From Tetragonia tetragonoides (lineage: Eukaryota; Streptophyta; Magnoliopsida; Caryophyllales; Aizoaceae), in assembly GCA_038025085.1 (NCBI GenBank), contig CM076154.1:31674501-31738500 (forward strand): a stretch of DNA of 64,000 nt, read 5' to 3'. This document shows, one piece after another, positions 1-13,600 of this stretch. Below the pieces are notes generated by a model, which was not told the DNA's origin, did not search any database, and was given only the letters and a program-made list of their open reading frames with translations. Numbering within the stretch: position 1 is the first letter of the stretch; each line of letters begins with the position of its first letter. Both the position numbers and the translations under genes were made by a program.

Positions 1-496
<496 letters not shown>

Positions 497-1343
497 AGTT
501 GGTTAATTTTAGCATTATTTGTACATGATGAAACTCAATCTTGTTAATACTCATTAAACTAGACACATTAAAGAACAAATAAGAAAATTATCAAAAATTA
601 ATTACTATTCTAAGTGGTTGCTTTTGGCCGATTATTAACAAGTACTAAACCTAAATAAACATCTAGCAGTTCAGAATTACTTTTCCATTTGAAAAATCAT
701 TTAAAATTCATTTCTTAATCGAATTGGACAAAATCAGCGTCTATAGAAACCTTATTGAATTCTCTTTAATTTTATTAGAAATAGCTTAGGTCAAAAAAGT
801 AACCAAACATTAGTTATTTACAGATCTAGTTACGGTGGTCTAAAATTGACAGTTGGATTTCAAATAAAGAATAGGAAGTATCTAACCATTGGACTTTGAT
901 GATTTTTATCGTTATTGAAAGATATTAAGCTGAGGTTTCACATGATACCAAGTTTATCAAATTCTAACCGTTGGATTTTCCTCAAACTACAAACAAAGTT
1001 ACATCTTCTAAACCAAAAAATTTTGAGTTATTACAAATTGAAACCAATAAAAATTCCGAGACTTCTACATGCATGAATGATCATTTTTATCCATTTTTAT
1101 TAACAAAAGAAAATAAAGGTGACGAGAGGGAGAAGTGACATTCATTATTCAAACATTTATTTTGATCAAACAACACTCAATCTCACCGCAAAAACACTCA
1201 AAGGCTTGATCTATGTCCTCCATGAGGACGAGTTCGCGTGGGCACTTGAACTCTTACCTAAGAATTGTAGCCACGTGAAAAATACGGGGTGCATGACCTC
1301 CGCATATCAAATCCAACCAAAAAAAAAAAATAAGTTTACTAGC

Positions 1344-1409
<66 letters not shown>

Positions 1410-2742
1410 AATATACATAATAAAAGAATAATATAAGTATGGGTTAGTGAAAATAATCACATAAAAAATATTAGAGTTAGAGTTAAGGAAATATGAGTTA
1501 GCAAAAATAATCAAATAGAAAAGACTAGTTCTACAATATGAGTCCAAGGAAGAGGAAAAATAAAAGAAACAAAAATAAAAAGGGAGATTGAAGGAGTGGG
1601 GAGATAACTAAGAAAATAAAAGAAATAAAATGGGAATTATTATAATGAAGGTGAAAGATTAATAATTAATGTTGATGATTGGTGGGATATAATAAATATT
1701 AGCAATAAGTGATAGAAATTTTAATACGCTTTTGAGAGATTGGATGAACTTGCAATTTTGGATCTTGAAAATGAAATTAGTTAAGTACAAATGCCCTTTT
1801 AAATTTGTACTTAACTAAAAGAAAAAATTATTTTTTTTTGTGTTTTTCTTTGTGAGGGAATTATAAGGAGATGAACTAAAAAAAAAAGTAGCTTGGTTTT
1901 TTTTTAGATGTTTATGATGAGATGATGATAGATGTTTTTTTTTTTTGGTTTTGGGTGATTTTTTTTTTTTGGGTTTATGAGAGTAATTTCACTAAGAAAG
2001 AACACTTAGACAATTGGGAGAATTTTAACTAGAGAGAGGTTAGAGAGGAAAAAAGGCCCTTTACTTAGTAGAAAAATGGAATTTTTATAGGAAAATACAA
2101 GGGGACGGGGTGTTAGGATTTAGGGGATATATAAATAAATAAATATTCACTAAATAACAAAACAAAAAAAAAAGATAAGAATAAAAGAAATCAAAAGAAA
2201 TCTGGACAAATGGTCAAAAGGAAAAAAAAAATAAAAAAAAAATTAGGGGATAAATAGGGATTTTAGGGGGCAAAATTAGGGGTGAGTTTTAAGGAAATAA
2301 AATAAAGTGGATCAAAAAAAAAAAAAAAAAAAAAAGTGGGGTTTGTTTAAATGGGAAAATAACAAAAACAAAAACAAAAAGATTGGAAAAAGGGAAGGGG
2401 GGCTGGCGGGTAGGAGAGGGAAGAGAGAGAGAGAGGGAGAGAGAGAGAGTTGCCTAGGAAAGAAGGAAGGAAAAGAAAGAGAAAAAAAATAAAAAAACAG
2501 ATCAGATCAAACGTGGGAAAAGGGGGAAGGGAGAAAGGGATTTTTCCTTTTTTTTTTGTAAAAATTCCATGGGACCCACATAGTAGAATTTATTTATCTT
2601 TTTCTGTTTTTTTTTTTTTTGTTTTCCTTTGTTTAGTGACTTTGAGCTTTGTTTATTTGGATGTAAACTTAACCCATTTTTGGGTCAAGCCTTCTCTACT
2701 CAACTATTCTATAGTCCATAGAAGAAAGTACTAGAACTACCA
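497..2742. other. AT-rich intergenic stretch, no gene seen
   Basis: This stretch has no recognisable coding sequence. It holds a (TA)n run at 1349-1406, many A or T homopolymers, a GA-rich tract at about 2423-2448 and poly-A at 2314-2334. Purine-rich and poly-A translations such as 2307-2492 are low complexity. Much of it may be decayed LTR sequence, but no boundary is visible. Confidence 0.6.
1349..1406. repeat. (TA)n microsatellite
   Basis: About 29 uninterrupted TA units in AT-rich DNA. Confidence 0.97.
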
Positions 2743-2887
<145 letters not shown>

Positions 2888-2934
2888 ATAGTAAAAAAAC
2901 AAAATACAAGTTAAAATTTGGTGTCTACACATGT

Positions 2935-4048
2935 AAGGATAATAATTAAACTAATCTATGCATGATAATCACGAAAACAATAATTAAAATTGATCTACAT
3001 AGGATGAACTAAATAAAACAATTAAAACATGCAAAGTATATTAACCATGATCATAATATAAATAAAATATGCTTTGAAAACATGAGCCCTTAGGTTGAAC
3101 CTTGATTGTACTAGAATTGAATGTCAATTGCTCTTGATATTGGACATGATCTTGGGATGAGACTTGTTCTTGATTAGGGTTTGAAGATGGGTTTGATAGA
3201 TGTGACTAGGGTTGAATGGAATAGATGAGAGAGAGAGAGATTGGAGTTTTCTTGAGTTGAATCCCGTAATAATGAGTTCTGTCTCCAAAAAACGGAGTTT
3301 AGAGGGGTATTTATAGGGAATAGGCTGAAAAAAAAAGTCAAATTAGGATTCCCGGGCCAAAAACGGCCCCGATAGTGCAGCAGGGGCTCAGCGGCTATGC
3401 CTCTGGGGCTCAGCGGTTGGGCCGCTGGAGCCGGCGGCCCGTTTCATGGCCTCCGCTCCCACGAAAATGCCAGTGGAGCGCTCGTTTGAGCTTCGATTGG
3501 CCTGATTCTTGGTGCGTTGGATTCCTTGTTCAAAGAGCTTTCTTTTGACATATTGTGAGCTCAAATATCATACGTATCCTATGAGTTATGGCCCAAACAC
3601 TACAAAGGTGTCTGTTTCAATGGATTAATCAATCATCAGATCATATCTCCTTCATTTCTAATGGGATTTTGGCCCATAATACATCATTGGAAAGTTAATT
3701 CAAAGAGGAATACAACCCTAGTGGGCTTATACTCCAATTAATTCTTGAATGGCTAAAAATCAGTCTTGAACCGTGATATGCAGGTATGAGAACATTGTTT
3801 TTAGCCTGTAACTTCATTAAATCATAACTTTTGACTCCGGTGTCCGTTTGGGACAAATAAGATGGTGTTAGAAAGCTTATGGAAAGGGCTATTAGATGGT
3901 ATTGAAATGTGAAGGGTCCGGACTAGATATGGATAATGGGACACAAATAAGCACAATTATATCGAGTATTGACATTCAATTCATTATGTTCATTATTGGT
4001 TATCATCATTGGGCATTTAAAAAGGGGGAACCGATTTTGATGTTTACA
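2935..4048 (-). repeat. 3' LTR, truncated copy
   Basis: It is collinear with 9476-10614, from the shared GATAATAATT onwards to the terminal TGTTTACA (4041-4048). It lacks the part matching 8792-9475, and also a 42-bp GC-rich block present at about 9899-9940 in the other copy. Both copies carry GGGGCTCAGCGG repeats in their GC-rich core. Confidence 0.85.
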
Positions 4049-4063
4049 GAAGCCCCCACTTTG
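4049..4063 (-). other. Polypurine tract of the LTR element
   Basis: On the minus strand AAAGTGGGGGCTTC abuts the LTR start TGTAAACA. Position and composition fit the plus-strand primer of an LTR retrotransposon. Confidence 0.75.
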
Positions 4064-4159
4064 GCTGAGCTCTTGTAGAGCGAAGGGCAAAGTATGCACA
4101 TTTTGAAAACATGCAATGCAAGCACATATTGGAATCGTCGATGTTAATGTTGATGTCGA

Positions 4160-4345
4160 TGGCTGTCAGGATTGCCAAGTTGACTTGAATTGAAGACGGC
4201 GGTCGGGGTCGCCGGATTGACTTGAAATTGAATATGGAAGTCGGGGTCGCCAGATTGACTTGAAATTGATGTTGGCTGTCAGGATCGCCAAATTGATTTG
4301 AATCATTGACTTGAATATTGAAGATGACTGTCGGGGTCGCCAATT
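4160..4345. repeat. Tandem repeat, period about 38 bp, five units
   Basis: The core GTCGGGGTCGCC (or GTCAGGATCGCC) followed by a TTGACTTGAA-like spacer ends at 4176, 4213, 4251, 4289 and 4341. Spacings are 37, 38, 38 and 52 bp. It lies in the 3' untranslated part of the LTR element. Confidence 0.85.
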
Positions 4346-6129
4346 AACTTGATGGGTCGACTTGAGTTAAGTATTTCCTGTAAATGCAATTGCAAAGACG
4401 CACACAAACATGGCAATGCAAACACACAAACATAGCAATGTGAACACATATTCGACCAATAGACATACATAGGAGATTTACTTGAACTTGAAATGGGACT
4501 CAAAACCCCAACATAGAAAGCAGATTGAAAAATAGAAAAGATTTTGAAAATCGATTTTAGAAAAGACTTAGGAGTCCAAAATAAAAACAATTTCCTTGAT
4601 CGAATTGAATAGGATGGTCTCCATAGAGCCTTCACCTTCAATGGGTGGTACTTCTTGAATGATCTGCCATATCAGGATTTGGAGGAACGCTCGCTGGATT
4701 GATGTCGAGCCTGGAGCACGGAGTTTGATTTTTTGAGTATTGAAAGACTTTGCGCGAGCCGGAGAGTATAAACATGATGGATGATTGAAGGAAAAGTGTG
4801 GATCAAAAAAGATAAAACAATTTGAATTGTGGACTAGAATTGGAAGGGTTGATAAAGGAAGCACATTGATCGTGGAGGTGATGGATAGAAAGACACGGGT
4901 TCAATAATCGAGTCCAAGTTCTAGGCTCTAATGAATGATCCACGGAACACTTGAGGTGATTCTTAGAAAACCAAGTTGATTTTAGAATATATAAAGAAGA
5001 ATTTTTTGATGATTGAATTTAGAATATGGCCGAGCCTCGAGGGAAGCTGCCTACGTATCCTCACGGAATCAGGCCAAACGTAGTTCGTGGATTTTTATTT
5101 TTGCCCTTAGTTTTTGCCTGAATCATTGTCTTGGATGATCGATCCAGCGGGCTTGCCCTAAGTTTTGCCTAGGCCATTGAATGAATGGGCCCAACGGGCT
5201 TTTGACTTTAATGCCCTAACTTTTGCCTAGACCGCCCTTTCGGGTTTTCAACCTAGCGGGCTGCACATGTTTTGAGTGTCAAATCTCTAAGAGGACTTTT
5301 GGGTTGTAATGCGAGGCTTGGGTTTGGGTTACCAAAGAAAGGGTTATTAAGGCTCAAAGTCCCATCAAAGCCCCCAGTGTGCACATTGGTCACCTTGTGT
5401 TTCGAGAAGTGGATAGAGCTTGAATTTCATTTCTTTTCTTTGACTTTGATTTTTTGCTTTGGCACTTTGAACACTTTTCTTTTTTTATTTCTCTTTCTCT
5501 TTTTCTCTAAACTTCTGAACTCTTGAAATTCCGCATCTCTCATGGATGGTAACACAACGGATTGCACACTATCAAACCTCCCAGGTTAAGGATTTTGTGG
5601 GTATGAAATGAATGGCTATGTGTTTGAGGCCCAACTTGGTTGCAAGTGGATTTTGAATGTGGATTGAAAAGGGTTGATAAAGGGTGACAAATGAATGCCT
5701 CTTGTCCTCGACTTGACTTATAGACACATGCTTTTATTCTTATTCTTGTCCTTTGACTTGAATTGATCATCTTTTCCCTTAGCGCTAATGAATTATTGCA
5801 ACTTGGATTCATCATTGAATTTCAGTGTTCCATGGATAGAAGATATAACACAGTAGAGAAAAGTAATTGACTTTTTTGAATCGAAAGGAAGAAACACACG
5901 GCTAAGACTTGATAACTCCTAAGTAGACTTGAACTCGAATTGGGAAAGAAAGAACTGGGAGGGACTCTCCGACTCATGCTAATCTTATTGAACTCGAAAA
6001 CAAAACAAAATCCTAAGAGAAGACTAGTCTTGAAGGCGCTTGACATCTTGATGCTTTTCTTGACGCTCTTGGCTTGAACTTCAAAAATGGGCCTCTAGAG
6101 TGGAGACCTCTAGGCCTAGTGGTTATGGC
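4346..6129 (-). other. Non-coding internal region of the LTR element (pol missing)
   Basis: This is where pol should be, but no RT, RNase H or integrase motif is readable on either strand. Around 5030-5100 is a GCTGCCTACGTATCC block near a GGCCAAACGTAGTTC block. I recall this pair from 3' regions of Tat-type and large non-autonomous plant elements. Short frames here are not genes. Confidence 0.6.
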
Positions 6130-7276
6130 CTAATGGATTACTGTGTTGTTATTGGGTTTCTTCATATCAGGGGCCGGGATGGTCCCATTATCTATGAGAT
6201 CTTGGATCTTATGCTTTAGAAACCAACAGTCATCAGTGTTATGACCTCGACCTCGATGGAACTTGCAAAAAGTTTCGGAATCCCACGATTTGCTTCGAGT
6301 CTGTGGAGATGGATCTGGAGATGGACCTGTAGGGTGAAGATGCCCAATTTGTTGGAGTTTCTCGAATGCTTTGCTGAACCTCATGCCCAATGGGGTGAAG
6401 ACCATTCGAGGTTTGTTGGCATTATCTTCATTTAAATAGTTAACTTCGGGGCCTTTGAAACCATTACCCTTTTTGTCTTTGGAGTAGTTGGAGTAGTTGC
6501 TCTTATTCTTTGTGGATTGAAGATGTTCCTCAATTTGGATTCCAACTTTGTAAAGTCTATCAAAAGTCTCAATGGATTGGAACATTAGAAGTTCTTAGTA
6601 TTTGGGTTGAAGGTTACTGACCACAATCCTTATTTGGTCCTCCTCGGAGGGGCGATTGATGAATTGGGCCGTCTTTTCCCTCCATCGGGTCAAGAAAGGA
6701 ATAAAGTCTTCCTTTTCACTTTGCTTGGTCACTTTCAACTCCCTTAGAGTCATGGGGAGTTCATTATTGTAGGAGTATTGCATCACAAATTCTTCTTTGA
6801 TAGAAGTCCAAGATTTGGCCTTGAGTGTGAAGGTTTTGAACCATTTAGAAGTGGAGCCTTCGAGTGTCATTGGAAAGATCTTTGGATAAAGAGTTGAATC
6901 AATCCCTTTGATCGCCATACATGTAGTAAAACTCCTTAAGTGACCATGTGGGTCTTCCACTCCCTTGAAATTTGGGGATATCAAGTAATGTGACCTTCTT
7001 GGGCAGTTTGGAGTGGAGGTCGGCCTCGTGCTCCTCTTCTTCATCCATATAGTAGGTGCTATATGTAGAATTCTTGCGCATGATTTGCTCGAGCTTTTCA
7101 AGCCTTTTATCGAGCTTAGGGGGAAGAGGGATGTCATCCTTTTCTTCATTATCAGTGTGAGGTTTAGACTTAACATCCACCCTAAGTTTCTTGATTTCGA
7201 TGTCTTGGGCTTGGAGACGAGTATCCATAAGTTTCAATTGCTCGAGAATGGCTTTGAGATCATCATCTCTTGGCAT
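6130..7276 (-). pseudogene. gag of the LTR element, broken by a frameshift and a stop
   Basis: This is the only coding remnant of the element. The N-terminal part (7276 to about 6960) starts MPRDDDLKAILEQL and has a coiled-coil-like KLRVDV..KLDKRLEKLEQI stretch. The frame then shifts by one near 6950-6970 into the retrotransposon capsid domain (FKGVEDPHGHL, then TLEGSTSKWF, then FVMQYSYN). An in-frame TAA at 6595 follows LQPKY; the same frame then continues with MFQSIETFDRLYKVG. Near the end is a zinc-knuckle-like CKFHRGRGHNTDDCWFLKHKI, the C-x2-H-x5-H-x4-C form common in Tat-type Gag. With two breaks it cannot give a full-length protein. Confidence 0.85.
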
Positions 7277-8770
7277 GGTAGAGATTGGGCTTGAACTTGA
7301 AGTATAATGTTCAGGTGGACTTGAAGGTGGTGATGGAAACAGTTTCCTAACGAGCCTACCGTTGGTACTCGAACGCTTCCACTTTGGGCTTGACTTTCTT
7401 ATCCTGGATTAAGGGATGAATCAGAAAAGGGAAAAGGAAAAAGAAATTGAAAAGAAAAAGAAAAAAAAGAGATTTATCCACAATTATAGTCCCTTGATTT
7501 TTATAATATTTTTTTGAATTTTTCGTTTTTTTTTTTTTTTTATTACGGGACATGGAAAAGTGGACGGGAAGAAATAAGGAAGGAGATTTTTGAAAAACAA
7601 GAAAAGGTGAAAGATTTTGAAAACGGGGAAGAGATTTCGAAAATGGAAAGAAAAGAATTTGATAAAGAGGTTTCAGAAATAAACAAGATCTCCTTCCTAA
7701 ATTAGGACCCCTAGGATATGAGAGTTTTGAAATAAGGGGAAGAACACGATATGGAAAATTCCAAGTAGCATATAGCACATAGATCACGTCCAACCAAGCA
7801 AGAAATGTGGGAAATTGAATCTAGAATAATCCCTCAACATAGTAAGTTCTCGACGAGATTTAACTCGAAAATCCTCTAAGGTAAGTAATGTGCTTTAATT
7901 ATTGATCCTCCATTTTTGACTTGATTAATAGAAAGACTCTTGACTCAAAAAAGAAAATATATTTACTATTGACTTGATTATGAAAACGAGACTCTTTTAT
8001 GAATAAGACTTGGAAAAGGGAAAGACTCTTGACTTGTTATGGAAAAAAAGAAAATTACTCTTGACTTAAATAAGACTCGACTGAAAATATGGAAAAGACT
8101 CGAAAAAAGGAAAATATTACTCTTGACTGATTATGGATAGTAAGACTCTTTTTTTGGAAGGATCTTTAATCGAAACACGTTACTTACTAGGATTCTATTT
8201 TCTTGGAAAACAAATCTCCCTAATATGGCTAGTAGCATCATAGGAATCATATATGGATTCTATTTCCTAAAAAGAAAATGTTCTAGACTCGATCTTAGAA
8301 ATATATCTACATAATAAGGGATACCAAATAACGCAAAAAGATTGCGGTCACACGAATTGGCAAACAATCATGCAAGAATGGACATGTGAATGAATGCAAA
8401 ATTGGGTGAATCTATGGCTTTGGTAAGGGAACCCACAACCGGATGCGTTTCGTCATCTATGGGATGCATAGTAAAACTAGACGTACCGTTTTACATATCT
8501 CGAATGGAAACATGTAAATGTCATGGGGTGGAACACGACTATGTGCAAAGGTAATTCGGACCTAGTGGGTCACTGACCTAAGTCATAGACAATGCTCCAA
8601 AGGGTAATTCCTGTTTATGGTGTAGTGATGTCTTTCGACATCTCGCGAAGATAACGCATGCAAATGGATGACATGAATGCAAAGCAATAATAACAACATA
8701 ATGATCTTGAACCAAGAAATAATAATTAACAATCAACATGGACAAGCTTTCGAATTACACCTTCTTATTA
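7277..8770 (-). other. 5' leader of the LTR element
   Basis: Non-coding sequence between the primer-binding site and gag. It is rich in repeated GACTCTTGACTTG-type words around 7920-8160. No open frame of merit was found. Confidence 0.6.
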
Positions 8771-8790
8771 AATCCCTAGTGAAGTCGCCA
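8771..8790 (-). other. Primer-binding site of the LTR element
   Basis: On the minus strand TGGCGACTTCACTAGGGATT lies one base after the end of the 5' LTR. TGGCGACTC-type sites are the usual Tat/Ogre primer site, attributed to tRNA-Arg. The exact tRNA was not tested here. Confidence 0.7.
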
Positions 8791-8791
8791 C

Positions 8792-10614
8792 TGTAAGAAC
8801 CCTAGCCTTTCGTCGCCTAATTGAAATAATAATAATATAATATATGTTATAGGTTCTTAGATAGAAAAGATTGATTGATATAGAGATTATTGAACAAACG
8901 AAGTTGCCACCAATGTTTAAGGAAACAATTGGAAACCATCGATGTGCACCCAATTCCTATTGGGAATTATGACTCATATAACCCAAAGGCCAAAGATTGA
9001 GTTCGGGGGTGTAGGTACGAAAAAGACAAAACGAATCTCATCTAAATCGCCCGTAATAACGGCCTCTACTAATCCTATCCATGTTGATTCTTAATTCACA
9101 TAATAAGGTTCCAAACAATATGGTCGTCCAATATCCAAAATTAACTAGGTGGGTTGAACAAACCAAATTATTAGAGTTATCGCTTTGCACATGATTACCC
9201 AATTGCATGATTTGATTTATAGAACACAACCACAATAATAGAAATATGTTCCCCAACCTTACCGTGCTAGCTTAACGCGCCAATCGCCAATTTTCATGAA
9301 CAAACTTGTTAGTAACTTCAATGGAAGTAAAATAAAAGATATAAAATTTAATTACATGTTAGCATGCTAATTGAATTGATTAATCATAGAAAACATGCAA
9401 AGATATGATATTTACATTAAACATGATAAAATATAAGAAAATTAGAAAATAAACTAAAAAGTATGAAAATCATGATAATAATTGAACTAACCTATGCATG
9501 ATAATCACGAAAACAATAATTAAAATTGATCTACATAGGATGAACTAAATAAAACAATTAAAACATGCAAAGAATATTAACCATGATCATAATATAAATA
9601 AAACATGCTTTGAAAATATGAGCCCTCAGGTTGAACCTTGATTGTACTAGAATTGAATGTCAATTGCTCTTGATATTGGACTTAGTCTTGGGATGAGACT
9701 TGTTCTTGATTAGGGTTTGAAGATGGGTTTGATAGATGTGACTAGGGTTGAAAGGAATAGATGAGAGAGAGAGATTAGGGCTTTCTTGAGTTGATCTCGT
9801 AATAATGAGTTCTGTCTCCAAAAAATGGAGTTTAGAGGGGTATTTATAGGGAATAGGCCGAAAAATAGGTCAAATTAGGGTTCTCGGGCCAAAAACGGTG
9901 CCCAGCAGCCCCCCGGAGCGTCGCTGAAGGCTCAGCGGCCCCGATAGTGCAGCAGGGGCCCAGCGGCGCTGGGGCTCAGCGGTTGGGCCGCTAGGGCCGG
10001 CAGCCCGTTTCACGGCCTCCGCTTCCACGAAAATACCGCTGGAGCGCTCGTTTGAGCTCCGATTGGCCTGATTATTGGTGCGTTGGATTTCGTATTCAAA
10101 GAGCTTTCTTTTGACATATTGTGGGCTCAAATAGCATACGTATCCTATGAGTTATGGCCCAAACTCTAGAGAGGTGTCTGTTTCAATGGATTAATCAATC
10201 ATCGGATCATATCTCCTTCGTTTCTAATGGGATTTTGGCCCATAATATATCATTGGAAAGCTAATTCAAAGGGGAATACAAGCCTAGTGGGCTAATACTC
10301 CAATTAATCCTTGAATGGTTAAAAATCAGTCTTGAACCGTGATATGCGGGTATGAGAACATCGTTTTTAGCCTGTAACTTCATTAAATCATAACTTTTGA
10401 CTCCGGTGTTCGTTTGGGACAAATGATATGGCGTTAGAAAGCTTATGGAAAGGGCTATTAGATGATATTAAAATGTGAAGGGTCCGGAATAGATATGGAT
10501 AATGGGACACAAATAAGCACAATTATATCGAGTATTGACATTCAATTCATTATGTTCATTATTGGTTATCATCATTGGACATTTAAAAAGGGGGAACCGA
10601 TTTTGGTGTTTACA
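8792..10614 (-). repeat. 5' LTR, full length (1823 bp)
   Basis: It is bounded by TGTAAGAACC (8792) and GGTGTTTACA (10614), giving the TG...CA ends and a short TGTAA/TTACA inverted repeat. It is flanked on the left by the primer-binding site and on the right by LINE sequence. Its last 1.14 kb is duplicated at 2935-4048. It contains a GC-rich core at about 9890-10010 with repeated GCTCAGCGG. Confidence 0.85.
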
Positions 10615-13600
10615 CACTCTTATCATCTCGTAGCACAAAATCTGCAGCCGCTTCTGATCCATTTATGTTTGAACCGTCAAAATTTAACTTAACATAGTCC
10701 TTCCTAAGTGCAGACCAAAAAACATTCTGATGTGGTTCCTTTCTTTTTGCTTTCTTAGAAAAAGCTCCAGTAGTGTCAAAATCAAAATGTTTATCCGATA
10801 CTGCTTCCCATTCATTATAGCTAACTTTAACCGATACTGCTACTTGGATCGGAGTAGTGGATAAATTATTAAACTGTATTTTATTCCGGACGAACCAAAA
10901 CATCCACCATGTTATGATTAGAATTTTCAGACTCTTTTCAGGGAGCTTTTGTCTAAGAAAATTAAGGCTCTCAATAAATGATAGATTATTATTAACATCA
11001 AGCCCTATCTGAACTCCTAAAAGTGTCTCCATTTCCTCAAGGGTTTGGAGGAAAGCTGGACAATTAAAGAAAAGATGAAATTTATCCTCACTATGATAGT
11101 TACAGAAAATACATTCTTGTGATATAAATACATGGCTCTGCTGCAGACGGTTCTTCGTGGGAAGCCCATCAAGGCATAATTTCCAAAGAAAATTTTTTAT
11201 TTTTGAAGGAATATTAATATCCCAAATCCAACTAAAATCACAAGATTTTTTATACTTATCTTGAAGTCCTTGTGAAATCCAAGTAGCAGACTTACAGGAA
11301 AAGTTCCCAGTACTAGAAAAACCCCAATAAAACTTATCCGGTACTTCATTATACGGAATGGGAATGCCTAGGATAGATTTGATTGTTTCTTCAGGAACAA
11401 TGCTAGCAAGCAATGAAATATCCCAATCCCCCTGACTCGTAAAAAAATCACTTGACTAGAATAGTTATATCAAAAAGCGGATCATCAGAGTCTTCATCAT
11501 AAAACATGTTTATTAGAGGCACTTGAGAGACCCAAATATTCGTCCAAAACTTAATGGATTCTCCATTCCCAACTTGCCAACGGATACCCCTTTTGAATAA
11601 ATCACGTACTTCTAAAAGGTGAGACCATTGCCAGGAAGTTTTACGACCCTTGACATGATCCAAAACGTGATCATCCTTAAGATACTTACTTGTGATCATC
11701 CTAACCCACATATTTTGCGGTTCTTTTAGAACTTTCCAGACAAGCTTCATTTGCATAGCTTTGTTAACTGCCTCTGCTTTCTCAAGCCTAGACCACCGAG
11801 TTTCTTAAGCCTACAAACTTTATCCCAGCCAATTAAGTTGCAGATTTTATCTCCGGGTTTTTATTCCATAGAAAGTTTCTGTTAATCTTATCTAAAGATT
11901 GCAAAGTTGAAACAGGGAGAGAAAAACTTTGCATTGTGTAAACTGGGGTTGCCGATAAATTTGCTTGAATTAATGTAGTTCGCCCGGCTTGAGATAGAGA
12001 ATTAGCTTTCCATTTTGTAAGATGGCTCTGTGTTCTTTCCACAACATTTTTAAACGTTGATTTATTGACTCTGTCAGTAATAATAGGGCAACCCAAGTAA
12101 TTGTCTAGACACGAAGAGTGATTCATCAGCAGGATTCCTTTGAAGGATTCTATCGTTGACCTATTTATATTGGGCGTGCACTGAAAAGCTGATTTATTGA
12201 AGTTAACCTTTTGACCTGACATCTTACAGTAATGATCTAAAATCTTTTTAATTTGATGACAACTTTGTTGAGTTGCTTCTGTGAATATCATAGTGTCGTC
12301 CGCAAAAGTCAAGAAAGGTAGTTTATCAGCTCCCCGACAGATCTTGATTCCAATGCTTTTGGACGACAAATCACTTTCTCTTTGAAGTCTATGGGCTAAG
12401 ACTTCCGCACATAAAATAAAGATATACGGAGATAACGGATCGCCTTGATGGATTCCTCTAGTGGGACAGAAAGTAGGTCCTGGTGTATTATTAACGAGGA
12501 CAGAAAAAGAGACTGTCGTGATACATTCTTTTATCCATGCAATCCATTTATCATTGAAACCAAATTTCTTAAAAACACAAAAAATAAAGTTCCAGTCTAA
12601 CCGGTCATAAGCTTTTTCAATGTCTAACTTTATTCCTAACCAACCACTCTTTCCTTTTTTATGACGGAATGAGTGAAAAATTTCATGAGCCAAAAGAATA
12701 TTATCTTGGATGCATCTATCAGCTACAAAAGCTCCTTGGAGTGGGTGAATAAGTTTATTCAAGACTATCTTTAGCCTACTAGTCAGAATTTTTGATATAA
12801 TTTTATAAAGAGAAGAACATAGGCAAATAGGCCTGAAATGGTTAGCAGCCATAGGATTATCAATTTTGGGAATAAGAGCTATGGAAGTTTGATTAATTTC
12901 TTTCAATATTTTTCCTGAAAAGAAGAAAGCTTTTATCGCCCTGATAACAGAGGGACCAATAATATTCCAATAAGTTTGGAAGAAAATAGCAGGAAATCCA
13001 TCAGGACCTGGTGATTTATTAGGGGCAAGAAGGAAGACAACTTCCTTAATTTCATCATCTGTCACATCTTGGGTTAGAGTAATATTATCTTGATGACTAA
13101 TTTCAAGGCATATATCCTGTAGATCAATGTCAGATGGCGAAATACAGTTATTATCTTTAACAAATCGAAGTTTAAATTCTTTACTAATTTCCTCTCTTAT
13201 ACTGTTTGTATCCAAAAAAATTATTCCATCTTTACTTTGGAAAGTAACTATCTTCTGCCTATATTTGCGGATAGTTGCCTTTGTTTGAAAATAAGCAGTA
13301 TTTCTATCCCCTAGAAGAAGATATTTTTCTCTAGATCTTTTGGAACCAGTAATTTCGATTAAAATTAATTAAGCACGCTTTTTTCTTTAGTAATTTGTCT
13401 TGAGAACTGATTAACCTCGGACTGAGAGGGTTAGTACATAATTGACTTTGAACAGTAATAATCTTTCCTTCCACATCTTTAAGTTGTCTAGTAATGTTAT
13501 TAAACTTGAGTTTAGCCCAATTCTTTGAGAGCTTTTTCAAGTTTTTAAACTTATTAGTAATCTGAAATAATTGAGAGCCTGTGTACTTTGTAAGCCAAGC

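Larger units (their letters stand above)
2935..10614 (-). mobile_element. Non-autonomous gag-only LTR retrotransposon (Ty3/gypsy, Tat/Ogre-like)
   Basis: Two direct copies of a long sequence (about 2935-4048 and 8792-10614) bracket an internal region whose only coding trace is a minus-strand gag. In the element's orientation the 5' LTR is on the right. It is followed by a primer-binding-site-like TGGCGACTTC, typical of the Tat/Ogre group, and the 3' LTR is preceded by a purine tract. No protease, reverse transcriptase or integrase is present, so mobility would depend on a relative. The left LTR lacks roughly the 690 bp matching 8792-9475. The right end sits directly in the RNase H reading frame of a LINE, so this element inserted after that LINE. 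LTR copies differ by about 3-4% over the stretch compared by eye. Confidence 0.85.

Noticed and set aside
5272..5526. 84-codon plus-strand frame
   Set aside because: Lies inside the non-coding 3' region of the LTR element; no motif; ends in T-rich low complexity.
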